From Serratia sp. UGAL515B_01 (GTDB lineage: Bacteria > Pseudomonadota > Gammaproteobacteria > Enterobacterales > Enterobacteriaceae), in the NCBI RefSeq assembly GCF_033095805.1, contig NZ_CP109901.1, positions 1,612,001 through 1,676,000 of the forward strand: a stretch of DNA of 64,000 bases, read 5' to 3'. The position numbers were made by a program, and so were the translations under genes. The notes under the pieces are model-generated. The model saw only the letters and a list, made by a program, of their open reading frames with translations, was not told where the DNA came from and searched no databases. The first letter of the stretch is position 1, and every line of letters starts with the position of its first letter. Positions 51,867-60,089 of the stretch are shown here, piece by piece.

Positions 51867-53002
51867 CTATTTTAGCCTGCTAACCACCCTCCAATCCTTT
51901 CCTCGATCATCGTTATAACGGTCAGTTTGATATTGAGATTTATGCCCCAATAAATCCTTGATATTCACTTTTTGTTCTCTGTAAAGACGTTCAGCCAGCG
52001 ATCGGATTTCGTGAAAGGTAGGGGGCGTTCCTTTTTCCCAAACCAAGCCTGACATATCCCGTATTTTTTTAAAGCTGGCGCTTAATGTGTTGGCTTGAAC
52101 TAATCCGCCACGCCACGCCTCGCCATAGCGGTATTGTGCGTGTAATGCACCAGGTATGGACTGACGATATGATCCCGGCACTGGATGACCACCTGCTCCA
52201 GTGACATGTCGATAGCATCACAGTGAAGAGAGAGCGGAATGGCAACTTTGGCTCCGGTTTTTGTTTGCTCAATATGCAAGTGACCATCCCAGATGTCGGA
52301 AAACTGCATCTTGCTAATGTCTCCGACACGCTGACCGGTCACAAGGCCCAACAGCATTGCATTTCTCATGTACTCTAATGGTGGCGCAATAACGGCTAGG
52401 ATGGCGTTAAATTCATCTAATACCATGCGCTCACGCTCTATCCTGTTGTAAGGGTTTTTAGTCGCTTCGGCAGGGTTATAACCCGGTGGCACTTCACCCG
52501 CGTGTTGGGCCTCTTTGAAAACATCGATCAGTGTTGAGCGAACAATCTGGGCCATTCTTGAGTAGCCGCGATTTTTATAATCATCGAGAATGTCAGCGAT
52601 ATCGCGTGTGTCGACATCCCGGATCGATTTCGTGGCTAATGCATTGCGCATGGCTTTAAGCGGAGCCATTTTTTGTTTTACGGTGTTTTCTGTGATTTCT
52701 TTCGCCGCCTTACGTTCCTCCTGTATCACCAGGTAACGGTCAAGCCATGTTGAAACGCTGATGCTACCGCCAGCGGCACGACTTAATTTGTCGCGTATCG
52801 CAAGAGTGTTGCGTAGGAGTTGTTCAGAAAGCCTGGTGTTGGCATCTAGAGCTATAGTTGTGGCTTCTGCCTCATTGTCACCTAACCCGTGATATTTTTT
52901 TGTAATCGGGTGTCTGTAACGCCAGTACACTTTTTTGGTTCTGGCGTCTGTGTAACAAGAAAGGCCCGGTATATCGATCTTGTATTTACGTGGCCTTGCC
53001 AT
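51867..53002 (-). pseudogene. int: Lambda-type tyrosine integrase, frameshifted
   Basis: Reading from 53002 (MARPRKYKIDIPGLSC) the frame contains the AP2-like arm-binding region, the core-binding domain and the first catalytic arginine in VTGQRVGDISK, then ends at 52100. The rest, including HEIR, LLGHKS and the tyrosine in TDRYNDDRG, continues in another frame to 51867. The break is a 5-bp tandem duplication GTGGC-GTGGC on the minus strand (52107-52116); removing one copy restores RRGGLVQANT. The Arg and Tyr halves are thus separated and the enzyme should be inactive. It overlaps xis by 17 bp. Confidence 0.85.
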
Positions 53003-53228
53003 CACTTAAAATCCTCAACAGGCGGGGATCATCGCTTTTCTTAGTCTCAGGTTGGCAAATCAATCCGGTGAATCGAGCCCCTTTATCGACCCACCACGAT
53101 CTGCCTGCTTTACGAGGTGGCGGGTATATCATCTTGTTTTTTGCGTATGTCAAAAGGGTAGAGTAGGCTGGGGGGTTATCCCCAAACTCCTCTTTTGCCC
53201 AGTCGCTGAGACGGAGTAAACGTGCCAT
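52986..53228 (-). CDS. xis: Excisionase (Xis) family protein
   Basis: An 80-residue small DNA-bending protein. LLRLSDWAKEEFGDNPPAYS and TLLTYAKNKMIYPPP with KAGRSWWVDKGA match excisionases of lambdoid phages that bind attR arm sites. AAGGAG precedes the ATG. It overlaps int in the standard xis-int arrangement and appears intact although int is broken. Confidence 0.85.
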   Translation of the reverse strand: MARLLRLSDWAKEEFGDNPPAYSTLLTYAKNKMIYPPPRKAGRSWWVDKGARFTGLICQPETKKSDDPRLLRILSDGKAT

Positions 53229-53244
53229 TGGTCATGCTCCTTCG

Positions 53245-53286
53245 CACAACCGGCCACGATCCTAACCGTGGCCTAAGTTGTGTTTT
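53245..53286 (+). terminator. Hairpin upstream of xis
   Basis: CACAAC-CGGCCACG pairs with CGTGGCC-TAA-GTTGTG, with TTTT following on the plus strand. It would stop rightward transcription arriving from int and xis antisense. Confidence 0.55.
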
Positions 53287-53298
53287 GATATATGAAAG

Positions 53299-53478
53299 TC
53301 AGTTTTCGGGTCTGTAAACGTCGCCACAAAACAAGACGGCTTTGGGGCGACGGCGCTGGATTGCGTCAATCATCTTTTCGCATTCAGCTTTGGTTGGGTA
53401 AATCCGTTCTGAAACCGGGAGCGCTTCGCAATGGTCGTGACCACAGGCGCTTACGAGCAAAATGAAGCCGATCAGCAT
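53299..53478 (-). CDS. Small phage-type lipoprotein, unknown function
   Basis: A 59-residue protein starting at ATG 53478 behind AAGGAG. It has a hydrophobic leader (MLIGFILLVSAC) with a possible lipobox at VSAC, and then a short hydrophilic domain with two further cysteines. I do not recognise the family. It sits between xis and the 159-codon frame and abuts the latter's stop codon. Confidence 0.55.
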   Translation of the reverse strand: MLIGFILLVSACGHDHCEALPVSERIYPTKAECEKMIDAIQRRRPKAVLFCGDVYRPEN

Positions 53479-53480
53479 AT

Positions 53481-53960
53481 TCACTCCTTAAACTCAGGAC
53501 GCATATCGTCGAGTATGATCTGGAAACGTTCGAGATCGTCAGCGCTTAAATCACGTTCAGAGCGACGAACCAGGGCTTCGATAGCGGTAAAGTCTTCATA
53601 GGAACAGCAATCATCTAACTGTGTGCTGATAGTGGAAGCAGCCAGGATCTGGCGGTGACGTTTCACCACCTTGTTTTTAAGTTCAGTATAATCGGTAATG
53701 CCTAGTTGCTGTTTCAAGTCTTCAACTTGGGCTCGGATCGCCGTGGTTTTCTCAGTATCTTTGGCTTGTTCAATGGCTGTTCGGATTTCTGCTGCAATTC
53801 CACTGCTATCTACGGGAGGTGTGCTGCTTTGCTGCGGGGAAGCTGGCGGTGTGTCTGCCAACTGACTGACACTTACCCGTGTAGCCGTTGTTTCCGGATT
53901 GATTTCCTTTTCGTTACGTTGCTCGAGTTCATCAATCGTATATCGTCGGTGAAACAACAC
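53481..53960 (-). CDS. Phage-type protein, possible C-terminal part of a recombination protein
   Basis: A 159-codon frame from a GTG at 53960, Gln/Ala-rich and helical, with an acidic tail (RFQIILDDMRPEFKE). The early part (DELEQRNEKEINPE) resembles the tail of phage RecT/Bet-like annealing proteins, but this is weak. The frame is open for more than 20 codons upstream without a start, and another frame just before it reads AFGVVSPTIYD, so a frameshifted or truncated longer gene is possible. It overlaps in part the opposite-strand frame beginning at 53969. Confidence 0.4.
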   Translation of the reverse strand: MLFHRRYTIDELEQRNEKEINPETTATRVSVSQLADTPPASPQQSSTPPVDSSGIAAEIRTAIEQAKDTEKTTAIRAQVEDLKQQLGITDYTELKNKVVKRHRQILAASTISTQLDDCCSYEDFTAIEALVRRSERDLSADDLERFQIILDDMRPEFKE

Positions 53961-53968
53961 CGAACGCC

Positions 53969-54241
53969 TTGGGGCTGAGTACCGCCGATGTGGTAGCCGA
54001 GTATTGGCGCTGGCGTAGTGAGTCGTGGAAGTACAGCAGCGCAGATCAATTCCCTTGGCGGCACGACGTGCTGTACCCCATTTGCCTCGAAATGCGGCGC
54101 CAGGGAGTAGGGCGAAAATTATCTGAACCAGAGCTTAAAAGTTTGGCGCGGCGCCAATTGGAAAAATGGGTGAAGAAAGTTGAGCAGGGATATTCCATCC
54201 CACGGTGTAACATCAACATGGCAGTAAGGCGTCTGGCATGA
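53969..54241 (+). CDS. Phage-type protein of unknown function
   Basis: A 90-codon frame from a TTG at 53969, open further upstream to about 53903 without a start. Content is plausible for a protein (TADVVAEYWRWRSESWKYSS, then LKSLARRQLEKWVKKVEQGY), with a basic helical C terminus. I cannot name the family. The junction with the leftward genes near 53960 looks like a rearrangement, so it may be an N-terminally truncated replication-region gene. The DNA after it, to 54421, shows no gene. Confidence 0.4.
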   Translation: MGLSTADVVAEYWRWRSESWKYSSADQFPWRHDVLYPICLEMRRQGVGRKLSEPELKSLARRQLEKWVKKVEQGYSIPRCNINMAVRRLA

Positions 54242-54421
54242 TTTTTATCTGGCGTTTTCTGAACAATTTTTTGCATCTGGCGTCGTTCATGTCGAGGGAT
54301 GGGCGCTATGATCGGCATTGCTCAGTCCGGTTGTGAGGGCTTGTGATGTTTGGCGATTGATCAGATCGCTCAAACCGGATTGAGTTCCCTTCAGTGATCT
54401 ACTATTTGGCGCAGGTATTTA

Positions 54422-54444
54422 GGCCGGTAGATCCCCGGCCTTTT
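54422..54444 (+). terminator. Terminator, rightward
   Basis: GGCCGG and CCGGCC form a GC stem around TAGATCCC minus paired ends, followed by TTTT. Confidence 0.65.
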
Positions 54445-54461
54445 GTAGCAACGGGTTTTGA

Positions 54462-54785
54462 TCAATCGTAAAGCCAGCGGCCAGCTTTGGCGGATTCTAT
54501 AAGCATATGTACTGTAAGTTGTTCAGGCTTATGGCGGTCTGATTTTAAGCGGTCAGGAAGAATACGGTTAGGTAGAAAAGGAAAAACTGTCTGGGGAAAA
54601 TAGCGTCTCCAATGTATCTTGCTGCAATCGACATTAAACTTTTCAGAATACTTGTCTATTAACTCATAGATATCTTCAGGAACCGTTTGATGTTCACCGG
54701 TACTGAGTGATGAGTCTGGGCTTAACTGACTGCAACGCAATTCATCTTTGACAAATTGAAGTACAGTTTCATCAGTGTTCATCAT
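54462..54785 (-). CDS. DUF1493 family protein, copy 1
   Basis: A 107-residue acidic protein of the DUF1493 family (acyl-carrier-protein-like fold by family description; function unknown). It starts with DETVLQFVKDEL, has the middle segment DKYSEKFNVDCSKIHWRRYFP and ends in the shared ESAKAGRWLYD. Its ATG overlaps the stop of the upstream STM2901-like gene (ATGA), so the pair is translationally coupled. A second DUF1493 gene lies at 55493-55831. Confidence 0.75.
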   Translation of the reverse strand: MMNTDETVLQFVKDELRCSQLSPDSSLSTGEHQTVPEDIYELIDKYSEKFNVDCSKIHWRRYFPQTVFPFLPNRILPDRLKSDRHKPEQLTVHMLIESAKAGRWLYD

Positions 54786-55222
54786 ACGCGATCCTTTGAC
54801 TCAACGATGAGATTGTAACGATGAACACTTCTATATCCGATGACGCTAATATCATATGCTGTCATGGCTACACCTACCCATGGTATCCATCTACCTATGA
54901 GTCCGCCCAGGCTTGTCGTTCTTGCCCAACCTCCACCAATTAACGTCTTCCCTGTTGGCGATCTCCAGCGACTGTTGAGGCGATATGAGATCATACGGCG
55001 AAGATATAACGATAATATGCTTGTGCCTGGGGTGGCGGTGTGCGGCTTACCAGGTACAGAAATGACGTTCAGCCCACCAAGGATGAAAGCAAAGGCAACA
55101 ATATCTATCCCACTGCATTGTTTCTCTACTTCATCAACAGTGATCCAGAAAGCTAACTCTCCCTGAGACAGGTTATACATACCTTTAAAATAGTAGCCAT
55201 TTACTTGCTCAACCGTATCCAT
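54782..55222 (-). CDS. STM2901-family membrane protein
   Basis: A 146-residue protein resembling the Salmonella STM2901 family, of unknown function. The N-terminal phrase MDTVEQVNGYYFKGMYNLS is typical, AFAFILGGLNVISVPG and LIGRWIPWVGVAMTAYDISV are probable membrane segments. AAGGA precedes the ATG. It forms a two-gene unit with DUF1493 copy 1. The 270 bp upstream, to the second DUF1493 gene, contain no recognisable gene. Confidence 0.65.
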   Translation of the reverse strand: MDTVEQVNGYYFKGMYNLSQGELAFWITVDEVEKQCSGIDIVAFAFILGGLNVISVPGKPHTATPGTSILSLYLRRMISYRLNSRWRSPTGKTLIGGGWARTTSLGGLIGRWIPWVGVAMTAYDISVIGYRSVHRYNLIVESKDRV

Positions 55223-55492
55223 AAAATTTCCTTTTTAATGGGCTGAACTTAACATAGTCGACTATGGGCAAGGTTTCAATGGTCACGTTTGAAGCCAGAT
55301 AGACAGCCTCATAGCTAATAATGCACCCTCGTTTCGGCAGTGATGTTCGTTTAGGGTTGGAGAACATCGGGAGGGTATCCGCTTTGTTGGCATAACCGAG
55401 CAGTATCGACGTTACACGTTTGGATCATCGTTGGTGTTCTTCTCGGATTGCTAAGGAATGTACACGGCTCTTTCAGTATCACCGGGTTCTGG

Positions 55493-55831
55493 TCAATCGT
55501 AAAGCCAACGGCCAGCCTTGGCGGATTCAGCGAACATCCTTATAGTAAAAGGTGGACGACTAGAAACTATATTTTCCATAATTTCACGGCCTTTGATTAT
55601 CCGTTTTAATAAAGGGATTTTTATTATGGGGCAGTAGCGGTCCATATCAATTTTAGAAACGTCAACACCAAACTTTTTACCGAAATCATTGATCGCATAA
55701 GGGAGTTCGTCAGGAGCAGAATAATCCTGCAAATGCGTGTCTAATTCCAGAGGGATGGCTTTCCACTTCCAGTTAACTGGGGTTGATAGCTCGTTACGAA
55801 AAAACTCCAAAACTTCTTCATCTGTCACCAT
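55493..55831 (-). CDS. DUF1493 family protein, copy 2
   Basis: A 112-residue paralogue of the product at 54462-54785, sharing the FGKKFGVDVSKIDMDRYCP region and the ESAKAGRWLYD terminus but otherwise divergent. No STM2901-like partner precedes it: an IS end begins only 10 bp upstream of its start, so its former partner and promoter have probably been lost. Ribosome site is poor. Confidence 0.7.
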   Translation of the reverse strand: MVTDEEVLEFFRNELSTPVNWKWKAIPLELDTHLQDYSAPDELPYAINDFGKKFGVDVSKIDMDRYCPIIKIPLLKRIIKGREIMENIVSSRPPFTIRMFAESAKAGRWLYD

Positions 55832-55841
55832 ATTTTATCCC

Positions 55842-55991
55842 GGTTGTGTCGCGTTAACGACCACAGGCCAGCCAACGTTGGCGTTGTCGATTATTTAGGC
55901 GGTCAACAAATAGAATTGTTCCGCCGGTGACAATCCCTCACTTTCCGGATGCTGATATTGTCCTTTGCGTATCATGTGAATCAATTCTATA
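55842..55991 (-). mobile_element. IS end with transposase C terminus, direct-repeat copy 1
   Basis: The minus strand encodes IELIHMIRKGQYQHPE and GLSPAEQFYLLTA then stop, the end of an IS6-like DDE transposase, and continues to an outer end GGTTGTGTCGCG. The same sequence occurs at 57400-57543 in the same orientation; this copy has 6 extra bases (TTGTCG) near 55883. Both copies begin at exactly the same inner point. Confidence 0.7.
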
Positions 55992-56102
55992 AGATCACCT
56001 GAGCAAGTCAAACTGAGCTGCTATAACTTAGACTGCTCAAAAAATATGCTTACCGTACAAAAATTTCCGATCTCCAAACTAACCCATATAGGGAGAACAT
56101 AA

Positions 56103-56915
56103 ATGGATTCTGTATTGCTTGATATGATGCGCTCTGGTGGAAGAAATAAAGCCTGGGCCGAAACAATGGTTAATATTGAGGCCAGAAATCTGATCAACAC
56201 AGCTAACTCGCTGTCCTCCTTCTATCTTCGAGATAGTTTGATCCGGATGAAGTTTATACAGGAGATTAAAGATCTCGTTGAGCAGCAGTTTGCCATCGCC
56301 CGACGTGCAAAATCAGACGAAGAGTGCATAACATGTATTAAAAATCTGAGGGTAGAAACTGAAAATCTTCAGGAACAGGACAGAATGCTGCGCACTAAAG
56401 CGGCGGCACTTTACGCCAAAGTCGAGTTCGTCCGGGAAAATAATAAAATTGTTGGGTATGTCATTTCAGCTGTTCATATTGTTGTATCAGGTGCAGCATT
56501 ATTTGGCGGAATGATCATGATGTCGACAATGACTCCCATTGGAGTAATTGCCGGGGCAATACTTTTCGTTGATGGTATTAATGGGATAACAAAAGAGGCT
56601 AGTCATCTTCGTTACGGAGATCAATTCAAGTCAGAGGGAATATTTGCAGACAGTTCTATGAAAACTGCTAAGTATATGGGTTTTAAACCTGAATCAGGAC
56701 TGGCATTCTATAATGCAGTCACGTTAAGTGCTAGTGTCTATAGTATTTTTGGTCTTGCAAAGAAACCCGGTGCTTGGCGGTTATTCAGATGGCTTCCTCG
56801 AGATTATTACCGAAAAGTTGAAACTATGAGCAGACCAAAACTAACCATGAAAATTGTGGGTTATGGTGTAAAAGCAAAAGTTATTTTTGACCTTTTGGCA
56901 ACAGAGAATAACTGA
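56103..56915 (+). CDS. DUF4225 domain protein, membrane-associated
   Basis: A 270-residue protein of the DUF4225 family, function unknown. The N-terminal 110 residues are helical and charged, with coiled-coil character (RMKFIQEIKDLVEQQFAIAR). Then comes a hydrophobic hairpin (ISAVHIVVSGAALFGGMIMM and TPIGVIAGAILFVDGI) and a C-terminal region ending in LLATENN. GGGAG lies ahead of the ATG. Its 3' end faces a small membrane-protein gene only 2 bp away, and the pair is enclosed by direct repeats of an IS end. A toxin- or effector-like role is conceivable but unproven. Confidence 0.7.
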   Translation: MDSVLLDMMRSGGRNKAWAETMVNIEARNLINTANSLSSFYLRDSLIRMKFIQEIKDLVEQQFAIARRAKSDEECITCIKNLRVETENLQEQDRMLRTKAAALYAKVEFVRENNKIVGYVISAVHIVVSGAALFGGMIMMSTMTPIGVIAGAILFVDGINGITKEASHLRYGDQFKSEGIFADSSMKTAKYMGFKPESGLAFYNAVTLSASVYSIFGLAKKPGAWRLFRWLPRDYYRKVETMSRPKLTMKIVGYGVKAKVIFDLLATENN

Positions 56916-56917
56916 AC

Positions 56918-57232
56918 CTAACTCCGATTTATTCTTTTATAACGCCAGGATTTATAGGCAAGTACCGGCGGTTGTACAAATATTGCAACCGAAATACCGC
57001 AAAGTAGCCCGATAGAGCCAGCGAAAAGGCTTTCGGCTGAACCATACAGAACCAGCAAAACGAAAACAGCAAGGCAACCAGCTACGGCAAAAATAGTAAT
57101 GACAAAGCGATTTGCTAGATCTTGGATAGTCTCACCCATTGAACCACCGTAATTTTCGGTATTATTTTTAATTTTCTGAATATCGTTGCTGCTGAAACCT
57201 GATTTCAATAGTTTAGCTTCGTCCACTTTCAT
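56918..57232 (-). CDS. Small two-helix membrane protein, convergent with DUF4225
   Basis: A 104-residue protein with start at 57232 (MKVDEAKLLKSG) behind AGGTGG; the frame runs further upstream without support. The first 45 residues are charged and Asn-rich, followed by two membrane helices (FVITIFAVAGCLAVFVLLVL and FAGSIGLLCGISVAIFV) and a basic tail. Family not recognised. Its exact 3' abutment to the DUF4225 gene suggests the two travel together, for instance as partner or immunity-like protein. Confidence 0.55.
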   Translation of the reverse strand: MKVDEAKLLKSGFSSNDIQKIKNNTENYGGSMGETIQDLANRFVITIFAVAGCLAVFVLLVLYGSAESLFAGSIGLLCGISVAIFVQPPVLAYKSWRYKRINRS

Positions 57233-57399
57233 AGCATTCCACCTTCTATCCTTAAAATGTAGATACCTCTCTGTATCCAGTATACACAAAAATCCCGGAC
57301 AAAGCTGGATCAGTCTAACCATTGTGTTGTTATTTTTTATTAAAAACATTAAGTTATATCATTATTGTGTTTTTTTACATGATTGCCCATCCCCCTTTA

Positions 57400-57543
57400 G
57401 GTTGTGTCGCGTTAACGACCACAGGCCAGCCAACGTTGGCGATTATTTAGGCGGTCAACAAATAGAATTGTTCCGCCGGTGACAATCCCTCACTTTCCGG
57501 ATGCTGATATTGTCCTTTGCGTATCATGTGAATCAATTCTATA
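57400..57543 (-). mobile_element. IS end with transposase C terminus, direct-repeat copy 2
   Basis: Direct repeat of 55842-55991, identical apart from a 6-bp deletion. Its inner edge is joined to the remnant of a different transposase (57544-57828), so the joint is a recombination or insertion scar. Confidence 0.7.
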
Positions 57544-57828
57544 TCTGCGCGGGATAGAGCACCTTTTGGCGGCAGTATTCGGCGATTTCCGTTTCACTTA
57601 GCGTGGCGGTTTCCACGATAACGGCGAGCCGCGCTTCGGCGGGCTACTGTTCACTGTTTTTCTCTGCACCGGGCACCGTTTCCCCTCTGATTTAGCCTGA
57701 TTGCGCCAATTATAGAGAGTCGCTTCCGATATCCCTTCCATCTGTGCAACAGCCGCGACAGTCATGTTGTAAGGGGGCAGCAATTTTGCCAACACGCTGG
57801 CTTTACGTTCGGGAGAAATACGTTTCAT
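57544..57828 (-). pseudogene. Transposase N-terminal HTH fragment
   Basis: MKRISPERKASVLAKLLPP and AQMEGISEATLYNWRNQAKS form a helix-turn-helix typical of IS3-like first reading frames. A frameshift after about residue 50 leads into PGAEKNSEQ, an in-frame TAG, and ARLAVIVETATLSETEIAEY in the continuing frame. The rest is replaced by the IS end at 57400-57543. From 57829 to 58083 I see only non-coding, probably IS-derived DNA. Confidence 0.7.
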
Positions 57829-58083
57829 TTGTCACTCCGCCGCCCTCTGGATCCATTTTTAGAAGGGGGTGACAGCTATGCTGACACTGAGGGCGATGCC
57901 GTGAGGACCGAAGAAAAGATCGAAATCTATCAGATAAGAAGAAAGCGAGCCTACAAACAGTTATAGCTTAGGAAATGAGCAGTAAGAGTTCAGATAGAAA
58001 ACTGTGAACAGGGCTAATAGTTTTTCTAATGGGGAAGATATGGAGTGTAAAAGTAATGTGCTATTGCTTTATTTACACAAGAT

Positions 58084-58159
58084 TGGCTCCTCTGACTGGA
58101 CTCGAACCAGTGACATACGGATTAACAGTCCGCCGTTCTACCGACTGAACTACAGAGGA
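58084..58159 (-). tRNA. asnT: tRNA-Asn (anticodon GTT)
   Basis: A 76-base cloverleaf read on the minus strand: acceptor TCCTCTG pairs with CAGAGGA, D-loop GTTCAGTCGGTAGAAC, anticodon loop CTGTTAA with GTT, T-loop GGTTCGAGTCC, and an encoded CCA. It appears identical to E. coli tRNA-Asn. The symbol of the particular copy is a guess. Asn tRNA genes are frequent integration sites; no second copy of its 3' end is seen in the window. Confidence 0.95.
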
Positions 58160-58361
58160 ATCGTGTGAACGGGGCGCATCATATCCAGCTACTCTGGGAG
58201 TGTCAACGCTAAATTTTTTTCGGGGTGATAATGTACATCATTTAAACAACCTAAGTTGGGAAGCTGCTTAATTTTATTGGCTAATGAAGTGACAGCTGAA
58301 AATCCCTGCGTTAGAGCGGGGATCGACTGGTGTCCATTGGTCGCTAGATCCTCGGCTCTTA

Positions 58362-58733
58362 GGCTGTGTCCCTTAATTTGACAGTCGCTTTAAAAATAAC
58401 CGGATAGCACCCAATTTCAACATGCTCAGGTAATTTCTGGCTGTTTTTTCCGAGCGGCTAGCGATACGATGATGCTCTTTAAGCTTGGCGAAGCAGCGTT
58501 CAACGACGTTACGTTTTTTATACAATCGAGTATCGAGTTTTCGGCGTTTATCCTGACTGGCTTTTTCATTCGACTTAAAAGGGATAACGGCTTTTATTCC
58601 TCTCATTTTCAATCTATTACGCAATGCCTGATTTGAGTATCCCTTATCAGCCAGCACCGCTTTAGGCCGCGATTTCAGGTGTCCACTTTGTCGGATTATC
58701 CCAACCCGGCCAAGCAACGTTTCGAGTATCTAA
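58362..58733 (-). pseudogene. IS5-family transposase C-terminal fragment with one terminal repeat
   Basis: A terminal repeat GGCTGTGTCCCTTAATTTGA starts at 58362 next to a TA dinucleotide. The adjoining frame (58373-58733 leftward) reads KSRPKAVLADKGYSN, RRKLDTRLYKKRNVVERCFA and KLKEHHRIASR, the C-terminal half of an IS427-group transposase with the DDE aspartate and glutamate regions. The N-terminal half is missing. It abuts another transposase fragment on the opposite strand. Confidence 0.8.
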
Positions 58734-58767
58734 GGCAGAAAAGCGGAGTCAGCGTCGTTGAAAAATG

Positions 58768-58930
58768 AACCAGCAAGAAAGCTTGGCGGCGGGTGGTCGA
58801 ACGGGGACATAGCTGGCTGAATCTATATCGTCGTTTGTTGACTCATTGGGAGAAAAAGCCCGAGAGCGACCAAGGGATGTTGCATTTCGCCTGTGGGCTT
58901 ATTGTGTGGAATAAACCCCTATTGGGCTAA
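58768..58930 (+). pseudogene. Second IS5-family transposase C-terminal fragment
   Basis: The plus strand reads KKAWRRVVERGHSWLNLYRR, LLTHWEKKPESDQG and MLHFACGLIVWNKPLLG then stop, the C-terminal signature of another IS5-family subgroup. Only about 50 residues remain. The DNA to 59203 carries no gene. Confidence 0.75.
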
Positions 58931-59203
58931 TCTCTAAGCGTTCAGTTCGTGAAATAATTTTCACTTATGCTCGGTGGAGTGATTACCAATTTGCTTGTGC
59001 GTAAGCTTTGTTACTTGGTCAGTCCCGTTGTTCAAATCGATCAAAGATCTATTTGTCGCTGTGTTGCCACTTTCCAGCTACTCGAATTATTTAAAATATA
59101 TTTTCTGTTTCATAGATGAGACTATAAATAGTTTCACAGATAAAACTACTTCGCAGAAAAGTAAAATTAGTATCGGCTATCACTCATTGCCACGATCGCT
59201 ATC

Positions 59204-59232
59204 TTGACAATAATTTAACCAATTGCTAATAG
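59204..59232 (+). promoter_or_regulatory. Candidate promoter of the 59-63 kb operon
   Basis: A perfect TTGACA (59204-59209) is followed after 17 bases by TAATAG (59227-59232). Transcription would start near 59239, about 32 bases ahead of the first gene. Confidence 0.5.
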
Positions 59233-59270
59233 TTAAGCTACATCTTAAAATAATAAACAAAGTTTAATAT

Positions 59271-60089
59271 ATGAAACTTCTTGCTGGCAGTTATGACAAC
59301 GGTGCAACGGCAGATGATGAAAAAGCGATATTGCTATCATTTCAATCGGAGAGTCGCGAGATTTACAAGGATCACCCCCATGAGTGGGACATTGCCTATG
59401 GAGGTCCATCGCGGGAAGTTTTTGACTGGTTTTATTCAACGGGTGAAAATAAAGGAACAGTAGTATTTCTGCATGACGGTTATTGTCAGTTTTGTAATAA
59501 AGAAGATGTTGCTTTCATTGCCAAAAATCTGTTGTTATTCGGCTTTGATGTTGTATTAGTAGAATATACTTTGGCACCGACAGCTACGTTGGCAGATATT
59601 TGCCAGCAAATCGGTGTAGCAGTGGATGCTATCGAGCAACGTGTAAAACAGCGTGGCGGTAAGCCAGTGTATCTCAGTGCTCATTCAGCCGGTGGGCAAC
59701 TGGCTGCATTCTGGCAGCACTACCGATGTGTACGCGTGTTTTTTGCTATTAGCGGGATTTTTGAATTAGAACCGTTGCTTACCACTTATGTTAATCAACA
59801 ATTAAAATTAACAGCACAACAGACAGAAAACCTGAGCTTCTTGGTACGTAATATTCCTCAATCTCTTAAACCGCTAGCCTTGCTTTACGGCACAGAAGAG
59901 TTACCCGAGCTAATTGGCCAATCGGTTTATTATCATTCAGTATTGCAAGATAAAGGCTTGCTAGCGAGTTGCTGTCCTGTTAATGGTGCTAATCATTTCA
60001 GTGCGCTACAAGCCCTGTTTGCCACTGACGGTATGATGTGCCGTCAACTGCTTACTTATGGAGAAATATCTGATGCGAACAATCATTGA
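59271..60089 (+). CDS. Alpha/beta hydrolase, arylformamidase (kynurenine formamidase)-like
   Basis: A 272-residue alpha/beta hydrolase. The nucleophile elbow is AHSAGG with Ser139. The oxyanion motif of kynurenine formamidases, usually HGGYW, appears here as HDGYC at residues 68-72, and VEYTLAPTATLADICQQIGV at about 98-117 is a close family match. A C-terminal NHF supplies the catalytic histidine. Family members hydrolyse N-formylkynurenine to kynurenine and formate; the altered oxyanion residues may mean another amide. It overlaps the ridA-like gene by 17 bp. Ribosome site is weak. Confidence 0.7.
   Translation: MKLLAGSYDNGATADDEKAILLSFQSESREIYKDHPHEWDIAYGGPSREVFDWFYSTGENKGTVVFLHDGYCQFCNKEDVAFIAKNLLLFGFDVVLVEYTLAPTATLADICQQIGVAVDAIEQRVKQRGGKPVYLSAHSAGGQLAAFWQHYRCVRVFFAISGIFELEPLLTTYVNQQLKLTAQQTENLSFLVRNIPQSLKPLALLYGTEELPELIGQSVYYHSVLQDKGLLASCCPVNGANHFSALQALFATDGMMCRQLLTYGEISDANNH

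Noticed and set aside
58084..58159. tRNA-Asn as the attachment site of the island at 52-58 kb
   Set aside because: No second copy of the tRNA 3' end occurs in the window, and the integrase gene adjoins icd, a better candidate attachment gene.
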